In this document: in pieces, positions 22,461 to 30,278 of the stretch
Position numbering within the stretch: position 1 is the first letter of the stretch
Layout: every line of letters begins with the position of its first letter
NCBI GenBank assembly: GCA_043802425.1
Contig: JAZDLA010000012.1
Location: 1-37,994 of the forward strand
Direction of reading: 5' to 3'
Length of the DNA stretch: 37,994 nt
Origin: JAGUYA01 sp043802425
GTDB lineage: Bacteria; Omnitrophota; Gorgyraeia; Gygaellales; Profunditerraquicolaceae
Notes under the pieces: model-generated
What the model was told of the DNA's origin: nothing
The model's input: only the letters and a program-made list of their open reading frames with translations
The model's database searches: none
Translations under genes and position numbers: made by a program

Positions 22461-23274
22461 AAATATAGATGAGGTAGAGTTTACTATCTTTGATACCGAA
22501 ACCACCGGTCTTGATCCGGAGTCAGGGGATAGGATTGTGGAGATTGCCGGCATAAGATTTAAGGGGAGAGAGAAAATAGCTACATTTCAAACCCTGGTTA
22601 ATCCCCACAGGCTTATCTCTGAGGCTGCTTTTGCCGTGAATAGGATTACGCCGCAGATGCTTAAGAGCGCACCCAAGATAAGCCGGGTGATGCCTGAATT
22701 CTTAGATTTTATCCAGGATAGCTGCCTGTGTTCTTATAACGCCACCTTTGATTTAGGATTCTTGAGGAACGAATTAAAGCTCCTGGGTAAGAATTTACCG
22801 CGTAATAATGCGGTAGCGGATATATTGAGAATGGCAAAGAGGACTCTGCCGGGCCTTGAGCGTTATGCGTTATGGTTTGTCGCAGACAGGCTGGGAATAA
22901 AAACCGCACAGCAGCATCGGGCATTTGCCGACGTAGAACTTACTCTGGCGGTATTCTATAAACTAAAGGAAATACTAAAGACTAAAGGCATAGGAGATTT
23001 TGCGAATTTCTTTAGCCTCTTCGGACTCAGCTCAGAATTATTAGAGAACCTCAATAATCAAAAATTGGCTAAGATACAACAGGCTTTGGATTTAGGGGTA
23101 AAGCTTAAAATAAAATACCTTTCTAGTTGCGAAGCCGCGGTTTCAGAACGCGATGTTATACCCAAAGAAATCCGACAGGAGAAGGACCGGCATTACCTGG
23201 TAGGTCACTGTTGCCTAAGGAATGAAGAACGCACTTTTAGAATAGATGGCATATTACATCTTGAAATCGTATAA
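22453..23274 (+). CDS. DEDDh 3'-5' exonuclease fused to a WYL-like domain
   Basis: 273 aa from the ATG at 22453; a TTG five codons earlier is less likely. The exonuclease domain (about 8-170) has all DEDDh residues: D14 and E16 in FDTETTGL, D100 in NATFDLGFL, and H155 with D160 in QQHRAFAD, like the epsilon subunit of DNA polymerase III and PolC. The last 60 residues (about 213-273) read LKIKYLSSC, RDVIPKEI, HYLVGHCCL and ERTFRIDGI, the strand pattern of a WYL domain, usually a ligand or nucleic-acid sensor. The start overlaps the upstream gene by 8 nt and the end overlaps pabB by 29 nt. Confidence 0.85.
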   Translation: MDRNIDEVEFTIFDTETTGLDPESGDRIVEIAGIRFKGREKIATFQTLVNPHRLISEAAFAVNRITPQMLKSAPKISRVMPEFLDFIQDSCLCSYNATFDLGFLRNELKLLGKNLPRNNAVADILRMAKRTLPGLERYALWFVADRLGIKTAQQHRAFADVELTLAVFYKLKEILKTKGIGDFANFFSLFGLSSELLENLNNQKLAKIQQALDLGVKLKIKYLSSCEAAVSERDVIPKEIRQEKDRHYLVGHCCLRNEERTFRIDGILHLEIV

Positions 23275-24613
23275 ATTAAAGATCGACCCCTTTAAGATTT
23301 TTGCGGCCTTAAAGGACCAGAAGAATTGTTTTTTCTTAGACAGCAGCTTAAACATAGGCCCTATGGGTAGATACTCCTTTTTAGGGATAGACCCTTTTCA
23401 TGTTTTAAAGACAAAGAATGAGGATCCTCTCCCAAAATTAAGAGATATATTGGGCCGCTTTCAAATTTCTGATTTTAAAAGTAACCTTCCGCTTCTTGGC
23501 GGCGCAGTAGGGTATCTGGCTTATGATTTAGGCTTTACCTTAGAAAAAAAATTAAAAACCAGATCCAAGGAAACCCTGAAACTTCCGGATTGCCTATTTG
23601 GATTTTATAATTCTATAATTATCATCGATCATTTTAAAGGGCTGCTGCATATATTTGCCGTGGGATTCCCCGAGAGAAATCGCCGTTTGGCTAAGTTGCT
23701 CTCAGAAGCTAACTTTAAAAGAATACATAAGTTAATCTCCCAATTAAACTCAGTTAAGCATACCGACAAGAAAGATATGCCCAGGACCAGGCGTCCGGAA
23801 TTAAAATCTAATTTTAGCAAAAAAGATTACCTTTTGGCTATTAAAAAAGCCAAGGAATATATCAAAAAGGGCGATATCTACCAGGTAAACCTCTCTCAGG
23901 AATTTCAGGCCAGAACTGATTTATCCGGTTTTGAAATTTACCAGCGCCTGCGTAAAATCAGCCCGGCCTATTTTAACGCCTATTTCGATGCCGGGGATTA
24001 CCAGATTTTGAGCTCTTCTCCGGAGAGTTTCTTGAGATTAGAAGGCAACCTGGTCACCACGCGCCCGATGAAAGGCACGCGTCCGCGCGCCCAAGACAAA
24101 TTAAACGATGCGCAATTAAAGAAGGATTTATTAGATAGCGCAAAAGATAAAGCAGAACTGAACATGATTGTAGATTTAGAAAGGAATGACTTAGGCCGGG
24201 TCTGCGACTATGATTCTATAAAGGTAAATACGCTAAGACGGTTAGAAGAGTATAATACTGTCTTTCAGACTACCGCTACTATTTGTGGCCGGTTACATAA
24301 AGATAAGGATAGGTTGGACTTAATCCGCGCTTCTTTTCCCGGCGGATCTATTACTGGTTGTCCTAAGATCCGCGCTATGGAAATTATCGAAGAATTAGAG
24401 CCTACCCGGCGCTCTATTTATACGGGGAGCCTGGGCTATCTAAGTTTTTCCGGGAACATGGATTTAAACATTTTAATCCGCACTATCCTGAAAAAAGAGA
24501 GTAAGCTGTATTTTAGCGTAGGCGGAGGTATTGTTGCGGATTCAAAACCGGAAGATGAATATCAGGAGACACTGGTCAAGGCCAAGGCCATGATGGAGGC
24601 GATAAAGGCATAA
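23246..24613 (+). CDS. pabB: Aminodeoxychorismate synthase component I
   Basis: 455 aa, the usual PabB length. It converts chorismate and ammonia to 4-amino-4-deoxychorismate for folate. Motifs: IKKGDIYQVNLSQEF, SSSPESFL, PMKGTRPR with K276 matching the catalytic lysine K274 of E. coli PabB, ELNMIVDLERNDLGRV, PGGSITGCPKIRAMEIIEEL and SVGGGIVADS. The PMKGT lysine and the adjacent pabC gene favour PabB over anthranilate synthase TrpE. No glutaminase subunit (PabA) is in the window. The ATG lies inside the end of the exonuclease gene and pabC starts one base after the stop. Confidence 0.93.
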   Translation: MAYYILKSYKLKIDPFKIFAALKDQKNCFFLDSSLNIGPMGRYSFLGIDPFHVLKTKNEDPLPKLRDILGRFQISDFKSNLPLLGGAVGYLAYDLGFTLEKKLKTRSKETLKLPDCLFGFYNSIIIIDHFKGLLHIFAVGFPERNRRLAKLLSEANFKRIHKLISQLNSVKHTDKKDMPRTRRPELKSNFSKKDYLLAIKKAKEYIKKGDIYQVNLSQEFQARTDLSGFEIYQRLRKISPAYFNAYFDAGDYQILSSSPESFLRLEGNLVTTRPMKGTRPRAQDKLNDAQLKKDLLDSAKDKAELNMIVDLERNDLGRVCDYDSIKVNTLRRLEEYNTVFQTTATICGRLHKDKDRLDLIRASFPGGSITGCPKIRAMEIIEELEPTRRSIYTGSLGYLSFSGNMDLNILIRTILKKESKLYFSVGGGIVADSKPEDEYQETLVKAKAMMEAIKA

Positions 24614-24614
24614 T

Positions 24615-25442
24615 ATGGCAGACACTGTTTTCTTAAACGGAGAATTTATTCCGCAGGAAAAGGCAAAATTATCCGTATCTACACCCGGATTTTTATATGG
24701 CTGGGGATTATTTGAAACCCTGCGCGCGTATAATCACAGGATAGTCTATTTTACTGCGCACTTAGAAAGGATTAAACATTCCTGTAAGTTAATCGGCATA
24801 GGATTTCCTTATCCTATAGTTAAATTAAAAGAGGTTATTTTGAAAACGGTTAAGATTAACAAGTTGCAAGATGCATACGTGAGACTGACTCTTTGGAAAT
24901 CCCAGGCCGGGGCAGATACCTTGGTCAGCGCAAAAAAATACCAGTCTTATTCACCGGGAAAATATAGGAATGGTTTTTGTGCCTGCGTTTCTTCTATCCG
25001 GCAAAATGAAGAATCTCATTTAGCGCACCTTAAGACGACAAATTATCTTTTATGCAGGTTGGCTTATTTAGAAGCAGGGAAAAAAGGTTTTGATGAGGCG
25101 ATTATTTTGAATAACCGCGGTTATATTGCCGAAGGAAGCCGCGCCAACATATTCTTAATTAAAGCCAAAGAATTACTGACCCCGGCTTTAGGGTGCGGCT
25201 GTTTAGACGGGATTACCCGTAAGGCGGTCTTGAATCTGGCCAAGAAATATCATATCAAGGCCTACGCAGCCAACCTTACCTTATCCGATTTATATCAGGC
25301 CGACGAAGCTTTTTTGACTAATTCTTTATTCGGGATTATGCCTTTGGCATCAATAGAAAAACATAAAATCAATAAGGGTAGCGGTAGCTATGAAATGACC
25401 CGTTTCTTTATGGAAAAATACCGTTCTTTATTCAAAAGATGA
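24615..25442 (+). CDS. pabC: Class IV aminotransferase, aminodeoxychorismate lyase
   Basis: 275 aa. A PLP enzyme that releases pyruvate from aminodeoxychorismate to give p-aminobenzoate. Fold-type IV landmarks: FLYGWGLFETLRAY near the start, catalytic lysine K140 in HLKTTNYLLCRLAYLEA, the PLP-phosphate loop EGSRANIFLI, and DEAFLTNSLFGIMPL near the end. Branched-chain or D-amino-acid transaminases share this fold, but the position right after pabB makes PabC the best call. The end overlaps the hypF-like gene by 4 nt (ATGA). Confidence 0.88.
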   Translation: MADTVFLNGEFIPQEKAKLSVSTPGFLYGWGLFETLRAYNHRIVYFTAHLERIKHSCKLIGIGFPYPIVKLKEVILKTVKINKLQDAYVRLTLWKSQAGADTLVSAKKYQSYSPGKYRNGFCACVSSIRQNEESHLAHLKTTNYLLCRLAYLEAGKKGFDEAIILNNRGYIAEGSRANIFLIKAKELLTPALGCGCLDGITRKAVLNLAKKYHIKAYAANLTLSDLYQADEAFLTNSLFGIMPLASIEKHKINKGSGSYEMTRFFMEKYRSLFKR

Positions 25443-26560
25443 GACTTAAAAAGATCAAGCTCCCCTTTAAAATAAAAAAACCGATTCTGGCCTTAGGCCC
25501 ACAAACAAAAAACACTATCTGTTTTGCCAGCGGTTATTACGCTTACCTTAGCCCCCCGCACCAGGATTTAAGTAATCCCCAAGATTTTTCCGCTTTTGAA
25601 AAAACCGCAAAATTTTTTCTTAAGAAGAGCCCTAAAATTATCGCTTATGACTTACACCCCGAATATCAATCCACAAAATACGCCCTAGGGCTATACGCTA
25701 AACGCTATACGCTCTATGCCATACAACACCATCATGCCCACATTGCTTCCTGTATGTTGGAGAATGGTCTAGGTAATCAAAAAATAATCGGTGTAGCCTT
25801 TGATGGCACAGGGTTAGGCAGCGATAATAAACTTTGGGGAGGGGAATTCTTCATTTGTGACTATATAAATTTTAGAAGAGTAGTCCACCTAAAAGAAATT
25901 CCCCTTCTGGGTGGAGAAAAAGCGATACTTGAACCGCTAAGGATCGCTGTTGCCTGGCTTTATCTGGCATATAAAGATAGATTCTTAAATTTAGGCCTGG
26001 CTTTAATAAGAAAAATGGATAAGCAGAAATGGCCTGTGCTTAAAAATATGTATTTATCAGGATTCAACTCTCCGTCGGTCAGCAGTATGGGCCGGCTTTT
26101 TGATACCGTAGGTAGCCTGGTATCCGGGAAAGATAAGATTAATGCGGAAGCGGAATTAGCAATACAGCTAGAAAAATTAGCTACACGCTATAGGCTAAAG
26201 GCTACACACTATAAATTTAAGATTATCAAGGATAAAGACGGATATATTATAGACCCCTTACCCATGTTTAAAGAGATAATCAGGGACCTAAAAGCAAAAA
26301 AAGCAAAAGAAAAGATCGCTTATTGCTTTCACCTGACCATAGCAGAGATGATCAGAAAGGCCTGTTTAATCTTAAGGAGAGAGAATAAGATAAGCAGCGT
26401 AGTTTTATCCGGAGGCGTTTTTCAAAATAGTCTTTTACTTGGCCTGGCTTTAGATTTATTATATAAGGAAGGGTTCCAGGTATTTACGCATAAAGATCTA
26501 TCCTCCAGCGATTCTAGCATTTCCCTTGGGCAGATAGCGGTGGCAAATTTTCTGAGTTAA
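25439..26560 (+). CDS. hypF: HypF C-terminal (Kae1-like carbamoyltransferase) protein without N-terminal domains
   Basis: 373 aa. Motifs of the HypF carbamoyl-transfer domain are present: YDLHPEYQSTKYA, QHHHAHIASCMLENG, VAFDGTGLGSDNKLWGGEFF, MGRLFDTVGSL and VVLSGGVFQN. This domain passes the carbamoyl group from carbamoyl-adenylate to the HypE cysteine, the source of the CN ligands of NiFe hydrogenase. Full HypF is about 750 aa and carries acylphosphatase, zinc-finger and YrdC-like domains first; all are absent here. The natural ATGA start coupled to pabC argues against a sequencing error. A low-complexity GCTATACGC repeat lies at 25690-25714 within the frame. Confidence 0.88.
   Translation: MRLKKIKLPFKIKKPILALGPQTKNTICFASGYYAYLSPPHQDLSNPQDFSAFEKTAKFFLKKSPKIIAYDLHPEYQSTKYALGLYAKRYTLYAIQHHHAHIASCMLENGLGNQKIIGVAFDGTGLGSDNKLWGGEFFICDYINFRRVVHLKEIPLLGGEKAILEPLRIAVAWLYLAYKDRFLNLGLALIRKMDKQKWPVLKNMYLSGFNSPSVSSMGRLFDTVGSLVSGKDKINAEAELAIQLEKLATRYRLKATHYKFKIIKDKDGYIIDPLPMFKEIIRDLKAKKAKEKIAYCFHLTIAEMIRKACLILRRENKISSVVLSGGVFQNSLLLGLALDLLYKEGFQVFTHKDLSSSDSSISLGQIAVANFLS
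25690..25714 (-). repeat. 25-nt GCGTATAGC-type repeat inside hypF
   Basis: On the minus strand this segment matches 27866-27890 at 23 of 25 positions. It is built from GCGTATAGCG-like units and is read through in frame in a variable stretch just before the QHHHAH motif, with family spacing kept. Confidence 0.65.
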
Positions 26561-26563
26561 AAT

Positions 26564-26773
26564 ATGTGTCTGGGTATTCCCATGAAGATAAAAAGCATTG
26601 CCGGCGAGTTTGCCGATGTAGAGACAGGCCAACTTATCCGTAAGGTCAATGTAGAGATGTTGCCTAAAGCAAGAGTAGGGGATTACGTTATTGTCCATGC
26701 CGGATTTGCTATAGAGAAAGTAGATCCCCAAAAAGCAGAAGAGACCCTAAGATTAATTAATGAAATACATTGA
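26564..26773 (+). CDS. hypC: Hydrogenase maturation chaperone HypC
   Basis: 69 aa, the normal HypC size. The essential N-terminal cysteine is present as C2 in MCLGIPMKIKSI, followed by the conserved VNVEMLPKARVGDYVIVHAG and FAIEKVD. HypC shuttles the Fe(CN)2CO unit with HypD to the large subunit of NiFe hydrogenase. The start is 3 nt after the hypF-like stop and the end overlaps hypD by 14 nt. Confidence 0.97.
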   Translation: MCLGIPMKIKSIAGEFADVETGQLIRKVNVEMLPKARVGDYVIVHAGFAIEKVDPQKAEETLRLINEIH

Positions 26774-27851
26774 CGAATTCCGCGATAAAAAGTTAGTAGA
26801 AAAACTCTCGCGAGAAATAAAAGCAATCGCGCCTTCTAAGAGCATAAATATCATGGAAGTCTGCGGCACGCATACGCAGAGTTTTTTTAGGTTCGGCTTA
26901 CATAAGCTTCTGCCCGCTAATTTAAATTTCATTGCCGGACCGGGGTGCCCTGTCTGCGTAAGCCCCCAGGAATACATTGACCGGGCAATAAAACTGGCCC
27001 AAAACAAAGAGCACCTTATCATAACCTTTGGGGATATGTTACGTATTCCCGGTACCAAGTCCACACTAGAAAGAGAGCGCTCAGAAAAAGGTAATGTCAG
27101 GGTAGTTTATTCTGCTTTAGATGCCCTTTTAATTGCCCGTCAAAACCCCCTGAAAAAAGTAATTTTTTTAGCGGTGGGCTTTGAGACTACTGCGCCCACC
27201 ATTGCCCTGGCGATGATATCGGCAAAAAGAGAAAAATTAAAAAACCTCTTCTTCTATTCTTCTTTAAGGTTAATTCCTCCGGCGATGGCTTCCCTGGTTA
27301 AAGACAAAAGGTTAAATTTAGCAGGTTTCTTATGCCCCGGGCATGTATCTTGTATAATCGGAACAAAATCCTATGCATTTATTCCCAAAAGGTATAAAAT
27401 AGGCTGTTGCATTACGGGTTTTGAGCCCCTGGATATTTTAGAAGGTATTTATTTTCTTTTGCAGCAGATGAGAAGGCATAAACCCCGGGTAGAAAATCAA
27501 TATATGCGGGTAGTAACGCCCCAGGGGAATCTTAAGGCAAAAAGGATAATCTCAAAAGTTTTTCGGGTAGCTGATGCCAATTGGCGTGGCCTGGGTAAAA
27601 TTCCCCGGAGCGGACTGAAAATAAAAGATGAATTTTCTAAATTTGACGCGGAAAAGGAATTTTCTCTTAGCCAGGGGTTACGGGTCAGGGGTCAGGGGTT
27701 ACGAAAGTGTAGATGCGCAGATATTTTAAAAGGCCTGATCTTACCTTTGCAGTGCCCGTTATTTTCTAAGGTCTGTAAGCCTGATCACCCCATCGGGCCA
27801 TGTATGGTCTCTAGCGAGGGAGCTTGTCATGCGTATTACAAATACCGTTAA
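26760..27851 (+). CDS. hypD: Hydrogenase maturation protein HypD
   Basis: 363 aa. HypD carries a 4Fe-4S cluster and is the scaffold on which iron receives CN and CO. Motifs: EVCGTHTQSFFRFG, GPGCPVCVSPQEYID, GFETTAPTIALA, CPGHVSCIIG, TGFEPLDILEGI, and the C-terminal cluster region CRCADILKG, CPLFSKVCKPDHPIGPCM and SSEGACHAYY. Just before the CRC motif the DNA (27672-27703) is a CAGGGGTTACGGGT-type repeat that encodes SQGLRVRGQGLRK in place of the usual linker. The end overlaps the next gene by 23 nt. Confidence 0.97.
   Translation: MKYIDEFRDKKLVEKLSREIKAIAPSKSINIMEVCGTHTQSFFRFGLHKLLPANLNFIAGPGCPVCVSPQEYIDRAIKLAQNKEHLIITFGDMLRIPGTKSTLERERSEKGNVRVVYSALDALLIARQNPLKKVIFLAVGFETTAPTIALAMISAKREKLKNLFFYSSLRLIPPAMASLVKDKRLNLAGFLCPGHVSCIIGTKSYAFIPKRYKIGCCITGFEPLDILEGIYFLLQQMRRHKPRVENQYMRVVTPQGNLKAKRIISKVFRVADANWRGLGKIPRSGLKIKDEFSKFDAEKEFSLSQGLRVRGQGLRKCRCADILKGLILPLQCPLFSKVCKPDHPIGPCMVSSEGACHAYYKYR
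27672..27703 (+). repeat. CAGGGGT(TACGGGT) short repeat inside hypD
   Basis: Three CAGGGGT units, two of them extended by TACG, form a low-complexity run read in frame as SQGLRVRGQGLR. It lies in a linker before the C-terminal cysteine motif, where family length varies. Confidence 0.55.
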
Positions 27852-30276
27852 AAAATTAAAATACCGAGCGTATAGCGTAGAGCGTATAGCGGATAGCAAG
27901 AAACTAAACGCTAAGGCAGTTTATTTCTTAATATTTGCTGTTAGCCTTTTATGTTCTTCGGCTGGCTGTACACAGAAAGATGAATTAAAGCAGGCTCAGG
28001 ATTATATCAAAGAGTCGCAAGACTATTATCAGCGTGCCGTAGGCCTCTATAAAGATTTGATTGCCAAAGGCAAGGACCTGGATAGATTGCATTTCCAACT
28101 GGGGCAATTATACTATAAACAAGGCCAGCTAAAAGAAGCTGTAGAGGAATTCCAAAAGACCAGAGATCCTTATGCTAAGAAATTTTTGGCCATTTCTTAT
28201 TATCGCCTGGGTAATTTTACCGATGCCTTAGGACTTTTTAATCAGGGGGAGATTCCCGACGACGAATACCTGTATTATTATGGCTTAACTTGCGAGAAAT
28301 TGAACCTCTTTGACAAGGCGGTGGGTATCTATAAAAAAATACGGGCTAAAGAATTCGTATCGGCTAGCCTTACGCGGATCAATATCATTGAAAAACAAGC
28401 ACCGCAGGCCGGGCACGTAAAAGATATTGATCCCGGAGCCTATGAGATTTTAGAAAATGCGCCGCAAGAAGAAAAATATCCGCAGGCGGGGGCATTGATC
28501 TTATTTTGCGATGAAAAAATCGAAGTAACTGCCCAAAATACCCAGATTATTTCCCTGCGCTATGTAGTTAAAATTTTAAACGAACGGGGTAAAGAGGATT
28601 TTTCTGAAAGTCATATAGAATATGACTCTACCTACGATAATATAGAGTTAGAATATGCCCGTACTATTAAGCCAGACGGCACGATGGTAGAAGTGGGTAG
28701 CCGCCATATCCGCGATGTGTCTAAATATTTAAATTTTCCTCTCTATAGTAATGCCCGAGTTTACATCATATCTTTCCCGGAGATTACCGAAGGCGCAAGC
28801 ATAGAGTATAAAGTAAAGATACGGCGTAATCAGCTCGTCAATAAGAAAGATTTTATCACCGCTTATCCTATACAGGCGCAAGAACCGATTATCGCGGCAA
28901 ACTTCAGCATAACTATACCTAAAGAAAAGGCCCTCTATCTAAAAATATTAAATGAGCAGTATAATGATTTCGGCGCTGATCTGGAGCCCAAAACGCAAGA
29001 GGAGGATGGTCGTTTAATTTACAGCTGGCAGTTTAAAAATATTCCCCAGATTATCCCGGAAGCCAATATGCCTGCGGGCGCCCAGATAAACCCTGCTATC
29101 CTTGTCTCGACATTCTCCTCTTGGCAGGAAGTTTATAACTGGTGGTGGCAACTCGCTCAGGACAAAATACAAACAGATCCTGCCATAAAGAATAAGGTCC
29201 ACGAACTGATAATTAATCAGGATTCCGAAGAGAAAAAGGTAAGGGCAATTTATAATTTTTGCGCACAAAAAATCCGCTATGTGGCCGTAGAATACGGGCA
29301 GGCAGGATATGAGCCGCATCTTGCAGGCGATATATTTAAGAATAAGTACGGAGACTGTAAAGACCAGGCCATATTATTAGTGACTATGTTAAAAGAAGCG
29401 GGCTTATCTAGCTGGCCGGTGCTTATCCCTACTAAAGAAAATTATAATTTAAATGAGGACCTCCCGGCGATATTTTTCAATCATTGCATTGTCGCAACCG
29501 CGTTAAAAGACGGAATTGTTTTTCTTGACCCCACTGCAGAAACCTGCTCTTTCGGGGATTTGCCCGAAGATGATCAGGCCCGGAGGGTATTGATAATAAA
29601 AGAAGACGGCTACCAGATCCGGGATACCCCCCTATATCCTGCCGAACACAATTTGAAAAAACAATACGCCAGAATTAAGATTAATAGCGATGAAACTATA
29701 ATTGCGGAGAAGTCTATTTCTACTTACGGGGCCTATGATCAGCTGCAGCGCTATTGGATGATATATACGCCGCCGGAATTAGTCAAAGAAGCGTTGAAAG
29801 AAAAAATACAGGATATTTCTATAGGCGCAACGCTGGATAGTTATGAGATAAAGAATCTAGAGGACCTGAATACCCCGGTGGTGTTAAATTATGCCTTTAG
29901 AGGGACGGAATATCTTACCGATGCCGGTAAGACCCAGATAATGCCACAACTAGCCAAGCTCGATGCAACCTTAGCGGCTAAGGATAAACGTAAATACCCC
30001 ATAGACTTTTCCGTTCTAAATACCGAGGAGACAGTATCCGAAATCGAAATCCCCGCGGGTTTAATTATAAAATATATGCCAGTCAGCATCAGTGAGGATT
30101 CCCCATGGCTCAAATTTATAGTTGAATATAAGCAAAAAGATAATAAGATATACTTTAGGCAGAAGGCAGAAATAAAGCGCTGTATTATATCCGAAGAAGA
30201 TTACTCGGTTTTTAAGATTTTCTTTGAGAGCCTGACTAAGAAAATCAAACAGAGGATAGTTTTAGAGAAAGGATAG
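27829..30276 (+). CDS. Lipoprotein with TPR-like repeats, DUF3857 and transglutaminase core
   Basis: 815 aa. A 29-residue basic extension precedes the hydrophobic segment VYFLIFAVSLLCSSAGC with a lipobox-like end at C47. Residues about 55-200 are TPR-like helices. DUF3857 follows (about 230-440), then a transglutaminase-type domain with the triad C510 (YGDCKDQA), H552 (FFNHCIV) and D567 (FLDPTAE). A DUF3858-like C-terminus closes it. Such proteins act in the periplasm or at the surface; the transglutaminase core may crosslink or cleave peptides. No other ATG exists before the signal segment, so the extension, partly encoded by a repeat (27866-27890), seems real. The start overlaps hypD by 23 nt. 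Confidence 0.85.
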   Translation: MRITNTVKKLKYRAYSVERIADSKKLNAKAVYFLIFAVSLLCSSAGCTQKDELKQAQDYIKESQDYYQRAVGLYKDLIAKGKDLDRLHFQLGQLYYKQGQLKEAVEEFQKTRDPYAKKFLAISYYRLGNFTDALGLFNQGEIPDDEYLYYYGLTCEKLNLFDKAVGIYKKIRAKEFVSASLTRINIIEKQAPQAGHVKDIDPGAYEILENAPQEEKYPQAGALILFCDEKIEVTAQNTQIISLRYVVKILNERGKEDFSESHIEYDSTYDNIELEYARTIKPDGTMVEVGSRHIRDVSKYLNFPLYSNARVYIISFPEITEGASIEYKVKIRRNQLVNKKDFITAYPIQAQEPIIAANFSITIPKEKALYLKILNEQYNDFGADLEPKTQEEDGRLIYSWQFKNIPQIIPEANMPAGAQINPAILVSTFSSWQEVYNWWWQLAQDKIQTDPAIKNKVHELIINQDSEEKKVRAIYNFCAQKIRYVAVEYGQAGYEPHLAGDIFKNKYGDCKDQAILLVTMLKEAGLSSWPVLIPTKENYNLNEDLPAIFFNHCIVATALKDGIVFLDPTAETCSFGDLPEDDQARRVLIIKEDGYQIRDTPLYPAEHNLKKQYARIKINSDETIIAEKSISTYGAYDQLQRYWMIYTPPELVKEALKEKIQDISIGATLDSYEIKNLEDLNTPVVLNYAFRGTEYLTDAGKTQIMPQLAKLDATLAAKDKRKYPIDFSVLNTEETVSEIEIPAGLIIKYMPVSISEDSPWLKFIVEYKQKDNKIYFRQKAEIKRCIISEEDYSVFKIFFESLTKKIKQRIVLEKG
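27866..27890 (+). repeat. 25-nt GCGTATAGC-type repeat inside the DUF3857 gene leader
   Basis: Inverted counterpart of 25690-25714 (23 of 25 positions). It encodes part of the unusually long basic region before the signal peptide (YRAYSVERIADS), which suggests an element inserted in frame. Confidence 0.65.
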
Positions 30277-30278
30277 TC

